A DNA stretch of 64,000 nucleotides, from the NCBI GenBank assembly GCA_016721865.1, contig JADKHF010000004.1:62001-126000 (forward strand), written 5' to 3'. The translations under genes were made by a program, and so were the position numbers. This DNA comes from Nitrosomonas sp. GTDB lineage: Bacteria; Pseudomonadota; Gammaproteobacteria; Burkholderiales; Nitrosomonadaceae. The stretch's first letter is position 1, and the number at the start of each line of letters is the position of its first letter. The notes under the pieces are model-generated. The model worked only from the letters and a program-made list of their open reading frames with translations, ran no database searches and was not told the origin of the DNA. Positions 9,182 to 18,512 of this stretch are shown one piece after another.

Positions 9182-9971
9182 GCGTATCGTATCCAGTATT
9201 CAGAATATCGGGCATCGGGTGATTGAGAGCGTTTGGCGGCTGGGTGTTGCCAGTCGCTTTTTTATCCTGGTTTTATTAAAATCCGGCACCAGTTTGCGCC
9301 GTTTTAATCTGGTCATACGCGAATTGTATTTTACCGGTGTCTTGTCTCTGATTATTATTGTCGTGTCTGGACTTTTTGTGGGAATGGTGCTGGGACTTCA
9401 GGGCTATGAGACATTACAAAAATATGGTTCGGAATCAGCAGTGGGTACGCTGGTTGCTTTGTCGCTGGTGCGTGAATTGGGTCCTGTTGTCGCTGCATTA
9501 TTGTTTGCCAGCCGAGCTGGTTCCGCAATAACCGCGGAAATAGGATTAATGAAAGCGACGGAACAACTGGCCGCCATGGGAATGATGGCGGTTGACCCGA
9601 TTGCGCGTATTGTGGCACCGCGATTCTGGGCTGGCGTGATTTCCATGCCGTTTTTGGCGGCTATATTTTCTGTAATGGGTGTGTTTGGTGGTTATCTGGT
9701 GACTGTGGTATTCATTGGTGTGGATGAAGGCTCCTATTGGTCGCAAATGCAAAGTGCGGTTGATTTTAGATTTGATATATTAAATGGGTTTATTAAAAGT
9801 TGTTTTTTTGGTGTGGCAGTGACTGCCATTGCGGTTTTTGAAGGCTTTGATGCACCGCCCACTGCCGAAGGCGTGTCAGGTGCAACGACACGTACTGTGG
9901 TGACTTCATCATTAGTGATTTTAGGGCTTGATTTTATTTTGACCGCTTTCATGTTTAGAGGGGTGAGTTGA
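9174..9971 (+). CDS. mlaE: phospholipid ABC transporter permease MlaE
   Basis: This 265-residue inner-membrane permease has five to six hydrophobic segments and the MlaE hallmark TAEIGLMKATEQLAAMGMMAVDPIARIVAPRFWAGVISMP, which forms the helix contacting the ATPase. The first usable start is a TTG at 9174, inside the last codons of mlaF, and the stop overlaps the mlaD ATG (TGATG). Such overlaps indicate tight translational coupling. It forms the membrane core of the lipid transporter with MlaD, MlaF and MlaB. Confidence 0.92.
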   Translation: MPKRIVSSIQNIGHRVIESVWRLGVASRFFILVLLKSGTSLRRFNLVIRELYFTGVLSLIIIVVSGLFVGMVLGLQGYETLQKYGSESAVGTLVALSLVRELGPVVAALLFASRAGSAITAEIGLMKATEQLAAMGMMAVDPIARIVAPRFWAGVISMPFLAAIFSVMGVFGGYLVTVVFIGVDEGSYWSQMQSAVDFRFDILNGFIKSCFFGVAVTAIAVFEGFDAPPTAEGVSGATTRTVVTSSLVILGLDFILTAFMFRGVS

Positions 9972-10437
9972 TGCAGCGGACAACAATGGATTTGTGGGTG
10001 GGTTTGTTTGTGATCATAGGCATTGTTGCACTCATGGTATTGAGTCTTAAAGTCGGCAATCTGAATGTTTATAATCCTTCACAGAGCTACGTCATCACTG
10101 GAAATTTTGAAAATATCGGGGATTGAAGTTCGCGCGCCGGTAAAAGGCGCAGGCGTTGTGGTCGGGCGTGTAAACCGATATTCAGTTCAGTACGAAAACT
10201 TATGATGCGGTTGTTACCATGAGCATGGATGGCCGGTATACATTCCCGAAAGATACTTTTGCCAGTATCTTGACGTCAGGTTTGCTGGGCGAGCAGTATA
10301 TTGGATTGGCTGCGGGTGGGGATGAAGTAATGTTAAAAGATGGCGATAAAATCATGAAAACCAATTCGGCCATGGTGCTTGAAGAATTAATCGGACGTTT
10401 TTTATTTGATAAAGCGGCTGAAGATGATTCTTTCTGA
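9971..10437 (+). pseudogene. mlaD: MlaD, MCE-domain lipid-binding subunit, two frameshifts
   Basis: The product has one N-terminal membrane helix (WVGLFVIIGIVALMVLSL) followed by an MCE domain. The first frame ends FENIGD then stop at about 10126. The next piece (VRAPVKGAGVVVGRV, the MCE core) lies in a second frame. From about 10185 the remainder (DIQFSTKTYDAVVTMSMDGRYTF to the end) returns to a third register. Two single-base indels, one in GGGG near 10121 and one in AACC near 10180, restore a normal MlaD of about 155 residues. MlaD forms the periplasmic hexamer that hands lipid to MlaC. Both neighbours are intact, so the breaks may be sequencing errors. Confidence 0.85.
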
Positions 10438-10515
10438 TTGAATGGGTATTTGTTGATTTTATTCTTGTTGGTTTAGTATTGCATATTACTTAAATAAAAT
10501 TTTGGTGAGGGGACA

Positions 10516-11136
10516 ATGAAAAGATTTTTTGGAATGGCTGTATTGATACTTTTTAATTTGCTGGCGTTCTCCGCATGGGCATTGGAATTGGCGCCTGACA
10601 GTCTGGTTGATAGAACAGTTAAGGAAGTGATCGAGATCATCCAGAAAGATGAAGAATTGAAAAATGGCAATAAGGATAAAATGCTTGACCTGATTGAAAC
10701 CAAGATACTTCCGCATTTCAATTTTGCGCGCATGACCCAACTTGCGATGGGACAGCACTGGTCAGCAGCAGTGCCGGAGCAGCAAAACAAACTGGTGGAT
10801 GAGTTTCGCACGCTGCTGGTGCGTACCTATTCCAATGCATTGTCCAGCTATCATAACGAAACAATTAATGTAAACCCGATAAAGCAACTGGGCGATCAGA
10901 CCGAGACAACAGTCCGGACTGTTGTCATTCAGGTAAATGGAAAAGAACCAGTACCGATTGATTACAGCATGGAGAAAAAACCGGATGGCTGGAAGGTTTA
11001 TGATGTAACGGTTGCTGGCGTGAGTCTGGTAACGAATTATCGCGGAACTTTTAACAGCCAGGTGCGCAAGGGCGGTGTGGAAGGATTGCTAAAGACCCTG
11101 GCAGACAAGAATAAATCCCTGGAAGGTAAGAAGTAG
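10516..11136 (+). CDS. mlaC: MlaC, periplasmic phospholipid-binding protein
   Basis: This 206-residue protein has a signal peptide (MKRFFGMAVLILFNLLAFSAWA) and a MlaC/Ttg2D fold. Conserved stretches include KILPHFNFARMTQLAMGQHW, RTLLVRTYSNAL and DGWKVYDVTVAGVSLVTNYR. The protein shuttles phospholipid through the periplasm between MlaD and the outer-membrane MlaA-porin complex; mlaA is not in this window. AGGGGACA precedes the ATG. It lies 78 nt after mlaD in the operon. Confidence 0.93.
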   Translation: MKRFFGMAVLILFNLLAFSAWALELAPDSLVDRTVKEVIEIIQKDEELKNGNKDKMLDLIETKILPHFNFARMTQLAMGQHWSAAVPEQQNKLVDEFRTLLVRTYSNALSSYHNETINVNPIKQLGDQTETTVRTVVIQVNGKEPVPIDYSMEKKPDGWKVYDVTVAGVSLVTNYRGTFNSQVRKGGVEGLLKTLADKNKSLEGKK

Positions 11137-11145
11137 TTCAAGCGA

Positions 11146-11482
11146 GTGAGTAATTTGAACCCTTTGATTGCGATGGTTTTTCGTGATGGCGATAAAATTA
11201 TCGTGCAAGGTCCTGTTACCATTGATAATGTTGTGCAGCTTACTCGGGAGGATGGCGTTGTTCGACGATCATCGTTTAACGATCGATCTGAATAAAGTGA
11301 CTGAAGTGGACTCAACGATTATTAGTATGTTACTCGAATGGTTACGTGCGACACGCAAAAATATTTATCCATTGCAGTTTATCAATATGCCCGAGAATCT
11401 TAAAAGCCTGATCCAGTTGTATGATGTGGTGGAATTGATCCCGGTTTCAGTCAACCAAACTGTAGATCAGGGTGCAGCATGA
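11146..11482 (+). pseudogene. mlaB: MlaB-like STAS domain protein, frameshifted
   Basis: From a GTG at 11146, 10 nt after mlaC, the reading frame gives a sensible N-terminus (IAMVFRDGDKIIVQGPVTIDN). It then breaks within the GGGAGGATGG stretch around 11247-11256. The continuation ALFDDHRLTIDLNKVTEVDS...LLEWLRATRK...LKSLIQLYDVVELI lies in another frame. Joined, this is a STAS domain of about 112 residues. MlaB binds MlaF and is needed for assembly of the transporter ATPase. A one-base indel explains the break. The start is uncertain because no strong ribosome-binding site is present. Confidence 0.78.
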
Positions 11483-11551
11483 GCTGGTAATATCCTGTTG
11501 CTGTTATCTTTGCAACCCTCTAAACCAATCTTCTTCTGATTTACCCAATTA

Positions 11552-12468
11552 ATGTTGCCTGCCATTGAAGTCAAGCAAGTGTGTAAACACTTCGGTAATC
11601 TGCGTGCATTGACGGATATTGATCTTGAAATTCATGCGGGAGAATTTTTTGCTTTATTGGGGCCTAATGGTGCCGGTAAAACAACACTGATCAGCATTAT
11701 TGCCGGTTTGTCCCTTGCCAGCAGCGGCTCAGTGAATGTGATGGGACACAATGTGCTCACCCAGTATCAGCAGGCACGCCGTAACCTGGGCGTAGTGCCA
11801 CAAGAACTGGTGTATGATCCTTTTTCACAGTACGTGAAGTACTGCTAATCCAATCCGGCTACTACGGCATTAAGGAAAATACCCGGTGGGTGGATGAAAT
11901 CATTGAACGCCTGGATCTTTCCGACAAAGCGAATGCAAACATGCGTGCACTTTCAGGCGGTATGAAACGCCGTGTTTTGGTTGCGCAGGCACTGGTGCAC
12001 AAACCACCAGTTATTATTCTGGATGAACCGACAGCCGGTGTGGATGTGGAGTTACGCCAGACACTCTGGGATTTTATCAAGCAGCTCAATCAGGATGGGC
12101 ACACGATTGTTCTGACCACGCATTATCTCGAAGAAGCCGAAACTTTGTGTCATCGTGTTGCGATGCTGAAAGAAGGAAAAATAGTTGCACTGGATAGTAC
12201 GAAAAACTTGATTGGAAAAATGATCGCCGGGAAATCGGTACGGCTACGATTGGTGCCGGACAGGTTGCCACCCACATTGCAGCCATTGCAAATCAATCAT
12301 CACGACGGAATAGCCGAGCTCAGAATTGAGAACTATGCGCAAGTGGAATTTATTTTGTCATCATTACGGGCTGCGGATATCCAGATACTGGAAATGCATT
12401 TGCAGCAGCCTGACCTGGAGGATGTTTTTGTCAGCATCATGAGAAAAAGCGGGAATCAATCGAAATGA
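11552..12468 (+). pseudogene. ABC transporter ATPase (YadG/CcmA type), frameshifted
   Basis: Reconstructed as about 305 residues, this is an ABC-2-type exporter ATPase with Walker A GPNGAGKTT, signature LSGGMKRR and Walker B IILDEPTAGVD. The frame stops at 11848 after DPFSQYVKYC. Adding one T to the TTTTT run at 11820-11824 restores DPFFTVREVLLIQSGYYGIKENTRWVDEIIE and joins it to the second part. It is followed directly by its membrane partner. The pair resembles E. coli YadG/YadH, whose substrate is unknown. In many proteobacteria this pair sits with the mla genes, which hints at an envelope lipid or polymer substrate. Confidence 0.85.
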
Positions 12469-13220
12469 CCGGATTTCTTACGTTGCTCTATAAAGAATTG
12501 CTGCGGTTCTGGAAAGTCGGTTTTCAAACGATCCTGGCACCGATGGTATCTACCTTGCTGTATCTGCTGATTTTTCTCCATGTTCTGGAAGCGCATGTGG
12601 AAGTTTATCCGGGTGTCGCCTATACCGTTTTCCTGATTCCGGGACTGGTAATGATGGCAGTGATACAGAATGCATTTGCCAACGCATCTTCCAGCATGAT
12701 TCAGTCAAAAATAAGTGGCAATATTGTATTTATCCTGTTATCGCCATTGTCTTATCGCGCAATCTTTTTTGCCTATATTCTGGCATCGATTGTGCGGGGT
12801 TTGTTAGTCGGCTTGGGGGTTTATTTGGTGACACTGGTATTTTTTGATATCCCGCTGCAATTGCCTTTCTGGGCGCTGTTGTTTGTCATACTAGGCAGCG
12901 CAATACTGGGCGCGCTGGGTTTGATCGCAGGTATCTGGGCCGATAAGTTTGATCAGTTGGCAGCTTTCCAGAATTTTATCATTATGCCGCTGTCATTTTT
13001 ATCCGGTGTTTTTTACACCATACACTCATTACCCATCGCTTGGCAGTATTTGTCTCACCTCAACCCATTCTTTTATATGATCGATGGATTCCGCTACGGC
13101 TTCTTTGGGGTATCGGATATTTCGCCTTATATTAGTCTGTTGATTGTGGCAATATGTTTGCTGGCCATTTCCATATTGGCCATCAGGATGCTCAAAACCG
13201 GGTATAAATTGCGGTACTAG
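12465..13220 (+). CDS. ABC-2 type transporter permease (YadH type)
   Basis: This 251-residue protein with six predicted membrane helices belongs to the ABC2_membrane family. The conserved LSPLSYRAIFFAYILASIVRG and LPLSFLSGVFYTIHSLPIAWQYLSHLNPFFYMIDGFRYGFFG stretches are visible. The start overlaps the ATPase stop by 4 nt (ATGA), so the two are translationally coupled. It forms the export channel with the preceding ATPase. Substrate unknown. Confidence 0.9.
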   Translation: MTGFLTLLYKELLRFWKVGFQTILAPMVSTLLYLLIFLHVLEAHVEVYPGVAYTVFLIPGLVMMAVIQNAFANASSSMIQSKISGNIVFILLSPLSYRAIFFAYILASIVRGLLVGLGVYLVTLVFFDIPLQLPFWALLFVILGSAILGALGLIAGIWADKFDQLAAFQNFIIMPLSFLSGVFYTIHSLPIAWQYLSHLNPFFYMIDGFRYGFFGVSDISPYISLLIVAICLLAISILAIRMLKTGYKLRY

Positions 13221-13448
13221 CCCGGATATTGCATGAATTCGCACGATGATCGCGCATGATATTGGTTTCACAACGGATTTTTCGAAGAAGCGGTGTTGTT
13301 ATTCATACACCTGACTGAGACAAATCCCTTGTGGAATCAAGAGACAAGTGAGGGCGTGTGCATTTCATTCAATATCCGGGCAAGATTGATTGTTTTAATA
13401 CGGATTGCTTAATTTTGTAACCTGAGAAAATGCGTGAAGGAGATTGAA

Positions 13449-13691
13449 ATGCTGACAGCTGAAAATGTAAAGATATATATTGAGTCATCGTTGCCGTGTC
13501 AACACGTAGCGGTAGAGGGAGATGACGGGCATCACTTTCATGCGCTGATTGTGAGCGCGGAATTCAACGGGAAGAATATGATTCAGCAACATCAACTGGT
13601 ATATAAATCACTGGGTGACCGAATGAAACAGGAAATTCATGCGCTATCGATGAAAACGCTGACACCTGAACAATGGGCGAGCCAGTCCTAA
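13449..13691 (+). CDS. ibaG: BolA-family protein IbaG
   Basis: This 80-residue BolA-like protein has VEGDDGHHFHALIVSAEFNGKNMIQQHQLVYKSL, which carries the class-II BolA loop with the histidine used for Fe-S binding together with a monothiol glutaredoxin. The ATG at 13449 is chosen because GAAGGAG lies 6-7 nt upstream; a longer reading from 13434 would place this ribosome-binding site inside the gene. ibaG follows the mla genes in E. coli as well. murA, which usually comes next, is absent here. Confidence 0.88.
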   Translation: MLTAENVKIYIESSLPCQHVAVEGDDGHHFHALIVSAEFNGKNMIQQHQLVYKSLGDRMKQEIHALSMKTLTPEQWASQS

Positions 13692-13801
13692 CCCGGGAAT
13701 TGAGAAAACTTGTTGTAGGGTGGTAATTCAAACCTTAAAGCAATCTCCTCAACCGGGAATTCGTTATAATCACTTCTTTTATTGCTAAGTCTGGAACTTC
13801 A

Positions 13802-14590
13802 TTGTTTAGAATACTCGGTGCCTTAGCGGGCTTCTTCATCCTTGGCTTCTTAGGCATTTTCCTGGGTTATTTTGTCGGAAGCATCATTGATCGATTCAGA
13901 ACTTTTGGTCCGGCTGGAATGAATCCATTGAACGCTTCGCGCCGTCAATCGGTTTTCCTGGAAACTGTTTTTATTCTGATGGGAAAACTGGCCAAGGCCG
14001 ATGGCCGTGTTTCAGAGACTGAAATATCGCATGTGCAACAGTTCATGCAGAAACTTGGCATGACACAGGATCATCGGCTAAGGGCGATTGCACTGTTCAA
14101 GCAAGGTGCTTCTGCAGACTATGATATCCATCCAAAAATCAATGAATTCCTTGCCATATGCGGTCCTTCCCATAATTTGAAACAGATGCTGCTGGTTTAT
14201 CTCATTATCATGGGATTATCCGATGGCCAATTAAATTCTGCTGAAGAAGAACTTCTTAAAGGTGTCGCCGGTCGCCTTGGATATAACCCGGCCGCATTCA
14301 GGCAATTGCTCGATATGGTTCTGAATCAGATGCATTTTGCCGGTGGTCAGAGCACATCGGCCAGTGCATTGGAGGACGCGTATAAAGCTTTGGGAGTCAG
14401 CAAAGAGAATACCGATCAGGAAATCAAGCACGCCTATCGTAAGTTAATGAGTCAATATCATCCCGATAAATTAATGGGGCAGGGTGTTCCGGAGGAAATG
14501 ATCGCGGTAGCGACCGAACAGGCCCAAGAGGTGCAAACAGCCTATGATTTGATCAAAAAGAGCCGGGATCAGAATCGTGCCGCAGCTTAG
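13802..14590 (+). CDS. djlA: DjlA-like membrane-anchored DnaJ co-chaperone
   Basis: This 262-residue protein has an N-terminal membrane helix rich in glycine (residues 3-28, FILGFLGIFLGYFVG). A TerB-like helical domain follows (about 55-165, FILMGKLAKADGRVSETEI), then a C-terminal J domain (about 195-260) with the HPD motif in SQYHPDKLMGQG. This order matches DjlA, which recruits DnaK to the inner membrane and in enterobacteria activates the Rcs envelope-stress pathway. The start is a TTG at 13802; the transmembrane segment begins immediately, so no upstream extension is needed. Confidence 0.85.
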   Translation: MFRILGALAGFFILGFLGIFLGYFVGSIIDRFRTFGPAGMNPLNASRRQSVFLETVFILMGKLAKADGRVSETEISHVQQFMQKLGMTQDHRLRAIALFKQGASADYDIHPKINEFLAICGPSHNLKQMLLVYLIIMGLSDGQLNSAEEELLKGVAGRLGYNPAAFRQLLDMVLNQMHFAGGQSTSASALEDAYKALGVSKENTDQEIKHAYRKLMSQYHPDKLMGQGVPEEMIAVATEQAQEVQTAYDLIKKSRDQNRAAA

Positions 14591-14624
14591 CTGATCCAAT
14601 TGTTGAAATACAAACGCCGAGAAA

Positions 14625-15233
14625 ATGAAACCGTTACTGTATACGTTCCGCCGTTGTCCTTTCGCGATCCGTGCCAGATTGGCGATCAAAGTCAGTGGCG
14701 TTGAAGTGGATACACACGAAGTCAGTTTGCGCGCCAAACCCAAAGAAATGCTGGAATGTTCGCCGAAAGGCACGGTGCCAGTTTTGAAATTTGCGGATGG
14801 CCGCGTGCTCGAACAAAGTCTGGATATCATGCAATGGGCGCTTTCCCTGAATGATCCTGAGCACTGGCTGGATAGCGACCCGAGAACATCTGCTGAGATC
14901 ATGGCGCTGATCAAGCAGAATGATGAATCATTTAAACCGGCGCTGGATCTGTACAAATATGCCGTTCGCTTTCCGGAGCATTCTGAAGCGTACTATCGGG
15001 AGCAAGCCGAGCCATTTCTGGCCGAATTGAACACACGCCTGATCAAGGATGGTTATCTGATGGGCGGGCGTTACACACTGGCGGATATGGCGATCTTTCC
15101 ATTCATCCGGCAATTCTCCAATGTCAATCCGGACTGGTTTTATGCCTCTTGCTATCATCATCTGATTGCATGGTTAAACCGGTTGATTGATTCAGAATTA
15201 TTTCAAAAAATAATGCAGAAAGAAGCTGGTTAA
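14625..15233 (+). CDS. glutathione S-transferase family protein
   Basis: This 202-residue protein has an N-terminal thioredoxin-like GST domain with RRCPFAIRARLAI, where the cysteine in CPF is the candidate catalytic residue. SPKGTVPVLKFADGRVLEQSLDIMQW follows, containing the cis-proline and the Glu-Ser pair that binds glutathione. The C-terminal helical domain (about 90-200) includes the N-capping TLADMAIFPF box. It probably works as a glutathione-dependent reductase or transferase. It follows djlA by 34 nt and may be cotranscribed. Confidence 0.85.
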   Translation: MKPLLYTFRRCPFAIRARLAIKVSGVEVDTHEVSLRAKPKEMLECSPKGTVPVLKFADGRVLEQSLDIMQWALSLNDPEHWLDSDPRTSAEIMALIKQNDESFKPALDLYKYAVRFPEHSEAYYREQAEPFLAELNTRLIKDGYLMGGRYTLADMAIFPFIRQFSNVNPDWFYASCYHHLIAWLNRLIDSELFQKIMQKEAG

Positions 15234-15240
15234 CTGCGAA

Positions 15241-15305
15241 GCCGTTGAAAAATGTATTCGAGGCAAGCGTGCATCAATAGGGGCGAACTGGGAAGCGCTG
15301 TACTG
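15241..15305. repeat. dispersed repeat, family C, left-end fragment
   Basis: The sequence GCCGTTGAAAAATGTATTCGAGG matches the left end of the full element at 47793, and similarity decays past about 15280. The right end is missing here. Confidence 0.6.
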
Positions 15306-15351
15306 GCAAAGGCACAGAATCTCACTGAGCATTTCCTCCTTTATGGAAACT

Positions 15352-15457
15352 TTGAATAGCCCTTGTATGTTATTCCGAACAAAGTGAGAAATCATTGGCA
15401 ATCAATCCCATAGATTTCTCGCTACGCTCGAAATGCCAGTTATTCAGAGTTTCCTTG
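15352..15457. repeat. dispersed palindromic repeat, family B, copy 3
   Basis: The arms TTATTCCGAACAAAGTGAG and TTTCTCGCTACGCTCGAAATG face each other, and the right terminus is GTTATTCAGAGTTTCCTT, matching the full element at 5485. The left terminus is degenerate. Confidence 0.7.
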
Positions 15458-15605
15458 GGTTTGGCTGCTTCACGGCCAAGGGGCATCAACTACACATCAC
15501 ACACTGTTTGGAACAACATCAAGGCACCCATAAAATACCACCATCATTCACTGATTCAAAGATAATAACTATGCATAATTAATATTAAATGTTATAAATG
15601 CATGG

Positions 15606-16792
15606 ATGATAAAGCGATACCTCGAAGATAAAATTCGTTCTGCACTGATAACTAACTCAACTGTGGCCCTTATGGGGCCACGTCAGGTAGGCAAAACAAC
15701 GCTTGCACTCAATATTGCAGATACTATTCCATCGGTTTATCTCGATCTGGAAAACCGACTCGATTTGCAGAAAGCGCAGAACATTGAAGCGTTTCACAAA
15801 GCAAACAGCGATAAGCTGATTATTCTGGACGAAGTACAACGATTGCCGGATATTTTTGCACCGATCCGTGGACTCATTGATCAACAGCGCAGAAAAGGTA
15901 ACAAGGCAGGGCAGTTTCTGTTTTTAGGCTCAGCCTCCATTGATCTGCTTAAACAATCCAGTGAAACTTTGGCCGGGCGTATTTCTTATATCGAGATGTT
16001 TCCGGTGAATATCCTTGAATATGCAGGAAGTGCTCAACAATCCGAGGCCGTCAATGATCTCTGGTTGAAAGGCGGTTTTCCTGACAGCCTGTTGACCGGT
16101 AATGACGAAACCAGCTTGAACTGGCGCCATGATTTCATCAGAACTTATCTTGAACGGGATATTCCGCAATTAGGGCCAAGAATTCCTGCAGAAACCTTTG
16201 GGAAGATTCTGGACCATGCTGGCGCATAGCCAGGGAACCAATATTAATGCGGCAAAATTCGCATCAAATATCGAAGTTTCAAGTGTAACCGTAGCGCGTT
16301 ATATTGATCTTCTGGTTGATCTGCTTCTGATCCGTAAAATACAACCCTATACGGCCAACATTAACAAGCGCATCGTCAAATCGCCTTAGAATTTATGTAC
16401 GTGATAGTGGCATCACGCATGCATTGCTGAATATCGGTTCTTATAATGATTTACTGGGACATCCTGTCGTCGGGAAAAGCTGGGAGGGGTTTGTGATAGA
16501 AAATATAGTTTCTGTTTTACCGCCACGCGTAAGATCGTATTACTATCGAACGGCAGGCGGGGCTGAGATTGATCTTGTCCTGGAATTTGGCGTGAATGAG
16601 AAATGGGCGATAGAAATTAAAAAAGGAATATCTTTTAGCCTGGGGCGCGGATTTCATGAAGCTTGCGAAGATATCAAGCCACAAAAAAAGTTTGTCATTT
16701 ATGCCGGGAAGGACAGATTCCCGTTACCGCATGAGATTACGGCCATCGCCCTTTATGATTTCATGAATATTCTGAAAGAAAAAAGGGAATAA
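15606..16792 (+). pseudogene. AAA ATPase with DUF4143 domain, two frameshifts
   Basis: The N-terminal P-loop domain has Walker A GPRQVGKTT and Walker B KLIILDEVQRLPD, as in the AAA_14 family. The C-terminal DUF4143 domain, with a nuclease-like core (YYRTAGGAEIDLVLEFG...WAIEIKKG), is split over two further frames. An extra base near 16199 (TTTGGGAAGATT) and an extra T near 16388 (CGCCTTAGAATT) separate the pieces. Joined, the protein is about 395 residues. Such stand-alone ATPases are common accessory genes of unknown function. The ATG at 15606 begins MIKRYLEDKIRSAL, the usual start for the family. Confidence 0.82.
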
Positions 16793-17145
16793 TGGAATTT
16801 GGCGAGTGTTTACCTGCTGTAGCAAGTGCGCCTTGTTTATCAACATAAACTCGGTTCTTCAGGGAAGCTCTGAATAACTGACATTTCGAGCGTAGCGAGA
16901 AATCTATGGGACTGATTGCCAAAGATTCCTCACTGCGTTCGGAATAACAAATGCGAGTTATTCAGAGTTTCTTTGGGTAAAAACAACCAAGGCCACTAAA
17001 CAAAAATCATGCCCAATTCATCGGCTATATTCTCGATTCGAGACCTGCCACCTTGCGTGCTCTTGATGATTCTGCATAGCTGCCAGTTACTTGAGAAACA
17101 AAAACGAGAGCCTAAGCCCCCGTTCTGGATTAATCTATGTCTGAA
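16793..17145. other. intergenic region with repeat element
   Basis: This 353-bp stretch contains a family B repeat (16858-16976). The remainder shows no coding signal on the plus strand. The short ORF at 17009-17218 runs antisense into the PEP-CTERM remnant. Confidence 0.5.
16858..16976. repeat. dispersed palindromic repeat, family B, copy 4
   Basis: This is a near-complete copy in inverted orientation relative to 5485. It starts AGGGAAGCTCTGAATAACTG, has the arms CATTTCGAGCGTAGCGAGAAAT and ATTCCTCACTGCGTTCGGAAT, and ends AGTTATTCAGAGTTTCTTT. Confidence 0.75.
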
Positions 17146-17406
17146 TTACATGGCAGTTTCTTTTCTACGCCGCGCCAGATACCCAATTAAACCTAACCCA
17201 GTCAACAACATCATGTAGGTTTCTGGTTCTGGAATTGGTGGTGGTGGTGGTGGTGGTGGTGGTGGTGGTGGTGGGATAAATATAGGGTTGGGGGTGAATA
17301 CGGTGTCGGGTGTGTACGACAACAAAAATGCTTCCTCAATTCCATGGTGTTGACCATTCCCAACCATCTGTCCATTATTGTTGATGCTACTAGTGTCTAA
17401 TTGCAT
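17146..17406 (-). pseudogene. C-terminal remnant of a PEP-CTERM protein
   Basis: Only about 86 residues remain. A piece resembling HAF-type repeats (INNNGQMVGNGQ) leads into a run of about 13 prolines. The PEP-CTERM sorting signal follows: PEPETYMMLLTGLGLIGYLARRRKE, that is the PEP motif, a hydrophobic helix and an arginine cluster. Such tails are recognised by exosortase and direct proteins to the cell surface or matrix. An in-frame stop lies directly before the first ATG and there is no signal peptide. The 5' part was lost where the IS630-type element begins. Confidence 0.75.
17233..17272. repeat. GGT trinucleotide microsatellite
   Basis: About twelve tandem GGT units encode the polyproline run (CCA/CCN codons on the minus strand) just before the PEP motif. 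Gain or loss of units would change linker length without shifting frame. Confidence 0.85.
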
Positions 17407-17429
17407 AAGTTAACGATTGTATTTCTGAG

Positions 17430-18490
17430 TTGAGCACCTCTTACCTCGCGCTTCCTCCAAATAAACGGCGCAGCAGTTTTATTGTAGTGTTTCACGAACG
17501 CCTTGATGGCTTGCGTCAGTTGCTCCGTACTTTGAAGCTTGCCCCATTCAGTGTTTTGCGTGTAAAGATGCTAAACCAAATTTCTACTTGGTTAAGCCAG
17601 CTTGCTGAAGTAGGTGAAGTGAAAGTGGACGTTAGGATGACGGGCTAGCCAGTCATCATTTCTCTTGTGGGTTGCGTAGTTGTCCAAGATCACGTGAATT
17701 TCTTGGTTGACAGGCACCTCAGCCACTACGTCATCAAGAAAGGCTTGGAAGTCTGGGCGCTTTCTTGACTGCCGTGACCTTGGATTGATTACGCCAGTGG
17801 CCACGTTCAGCGCGGCAAATAAGTTGACGGTACCGTGACGCCTGTATGTGCTTTTGATTCCGCGCACGATTTTTCCGCTGCTGGTATGAACGTAGCCAAT
17901 TTTTCTCTAAGGCTTGAATCGATGGCTTTTCATCAATACTCAGAACCAGTGCGTTGGTGGGTGGCCCCAGGTACAAGCCTATCACATCGCTGCTTTGGCC
18001 GCGAATTCGGATCAGTACTCACGCACCAAGAACGCATGCGCCGTAGTTGAATGCCCTCCTTGCGAAGAATGCGCCAGATAGCGTCATCTGACACGCCCAG
18101 TGCCTGAGCTAGCGTTCTTCCGTCCCAACCGGAAGCCCTTCGGGTGGAGTAAGTTCAAGCTGTTTGCGTATTCTATCGCGCAAGTCGCCGGCATCGTAGA
18201 TGGGTGGCTTGCCACTGCGCGCTCGGTCATGTAACGCCGCGATGCCGCCCTCCATAAACTCTCTTGCGCCACATCGCCACCGTATTCGCCTGCAACTTCA
18301 TGCGTGCCGCAATCTGGTCGTTACGTTCGCCCGCCAGACAGCCCAACACAATCTTTGCACGCTCGACCAAACGAGCTTGATCAGTGCGACTAGATCCCAG
18401 TCGCTCCAATTCTTTTCGATCCTGATCGCTGCATGTTACCTTTGCTGCTACCCGTGTCATGAGAGCCTCCTGCTTACGTTAAACAAACAG
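17430..18490 (-). mobile_element. degenerate IS630-family element
   Basis: The region encodes broken pieces of an IS630-type transposase in all three minus frames and nothing else. It separates two truncated host genes: the PEP-CTERM tail on the left and the lpxK-like head on the right. Terminal inverted repeats and the TA duplication expected for the family could not be located with confidence, so the limits are approximate. Confidence 0.7.
17440..18460 (-). pseudogene. IS630-family transposase, multiple frameshifts
   Basis: Starting at 18460, the N-terminal helix-turn-helix region reads RLGSSRTDQARLVERAKIVLGCLAGERNDQIAARM...TVAMWRKRV. Later pieces include LVLSIDEKPSIQALEK (first catalytic aspartate region), RHGTVNLFAALNVATG and EIHVILDNYATHKR (second catalytic aspartate). 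The final WLNQVEIWFSI segment lies in another frame and carries the glutamate of the DDE triad. At least four frame changes make it non-functional as written. Confidence 0.8.
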
Positions 18491-18512
18491 GAGATTACTT
18501 AAATATAACTAT

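Larger units (their letters stand above)
15234..15605. other. intergenic region with two repeat fragments
   Basis: This 372-bp gap holds the left end of a family C repeat (15241 to about 15305), a family B repeat (about 15352-15457) and a short hairpin (TTGGCTGCTTCACGGCCAA, 15462-15480). The last 130 bp before the DUF4143 ATPase are AT-rich and could hold its promoter. Confidence 0.55.

Noticed and set aside
14471..14956. Minus-strand ORF of 161 codons
   Set aside because: It lies opposite the ends of the djlA-like and GST genes, both with clear domain matches.
17009..17218. Plus-strand ORF of 69 codons
   Set aside because: Its second half is antisense to the PEP-CTERM tail and it has no ribosome-binding site or family match.
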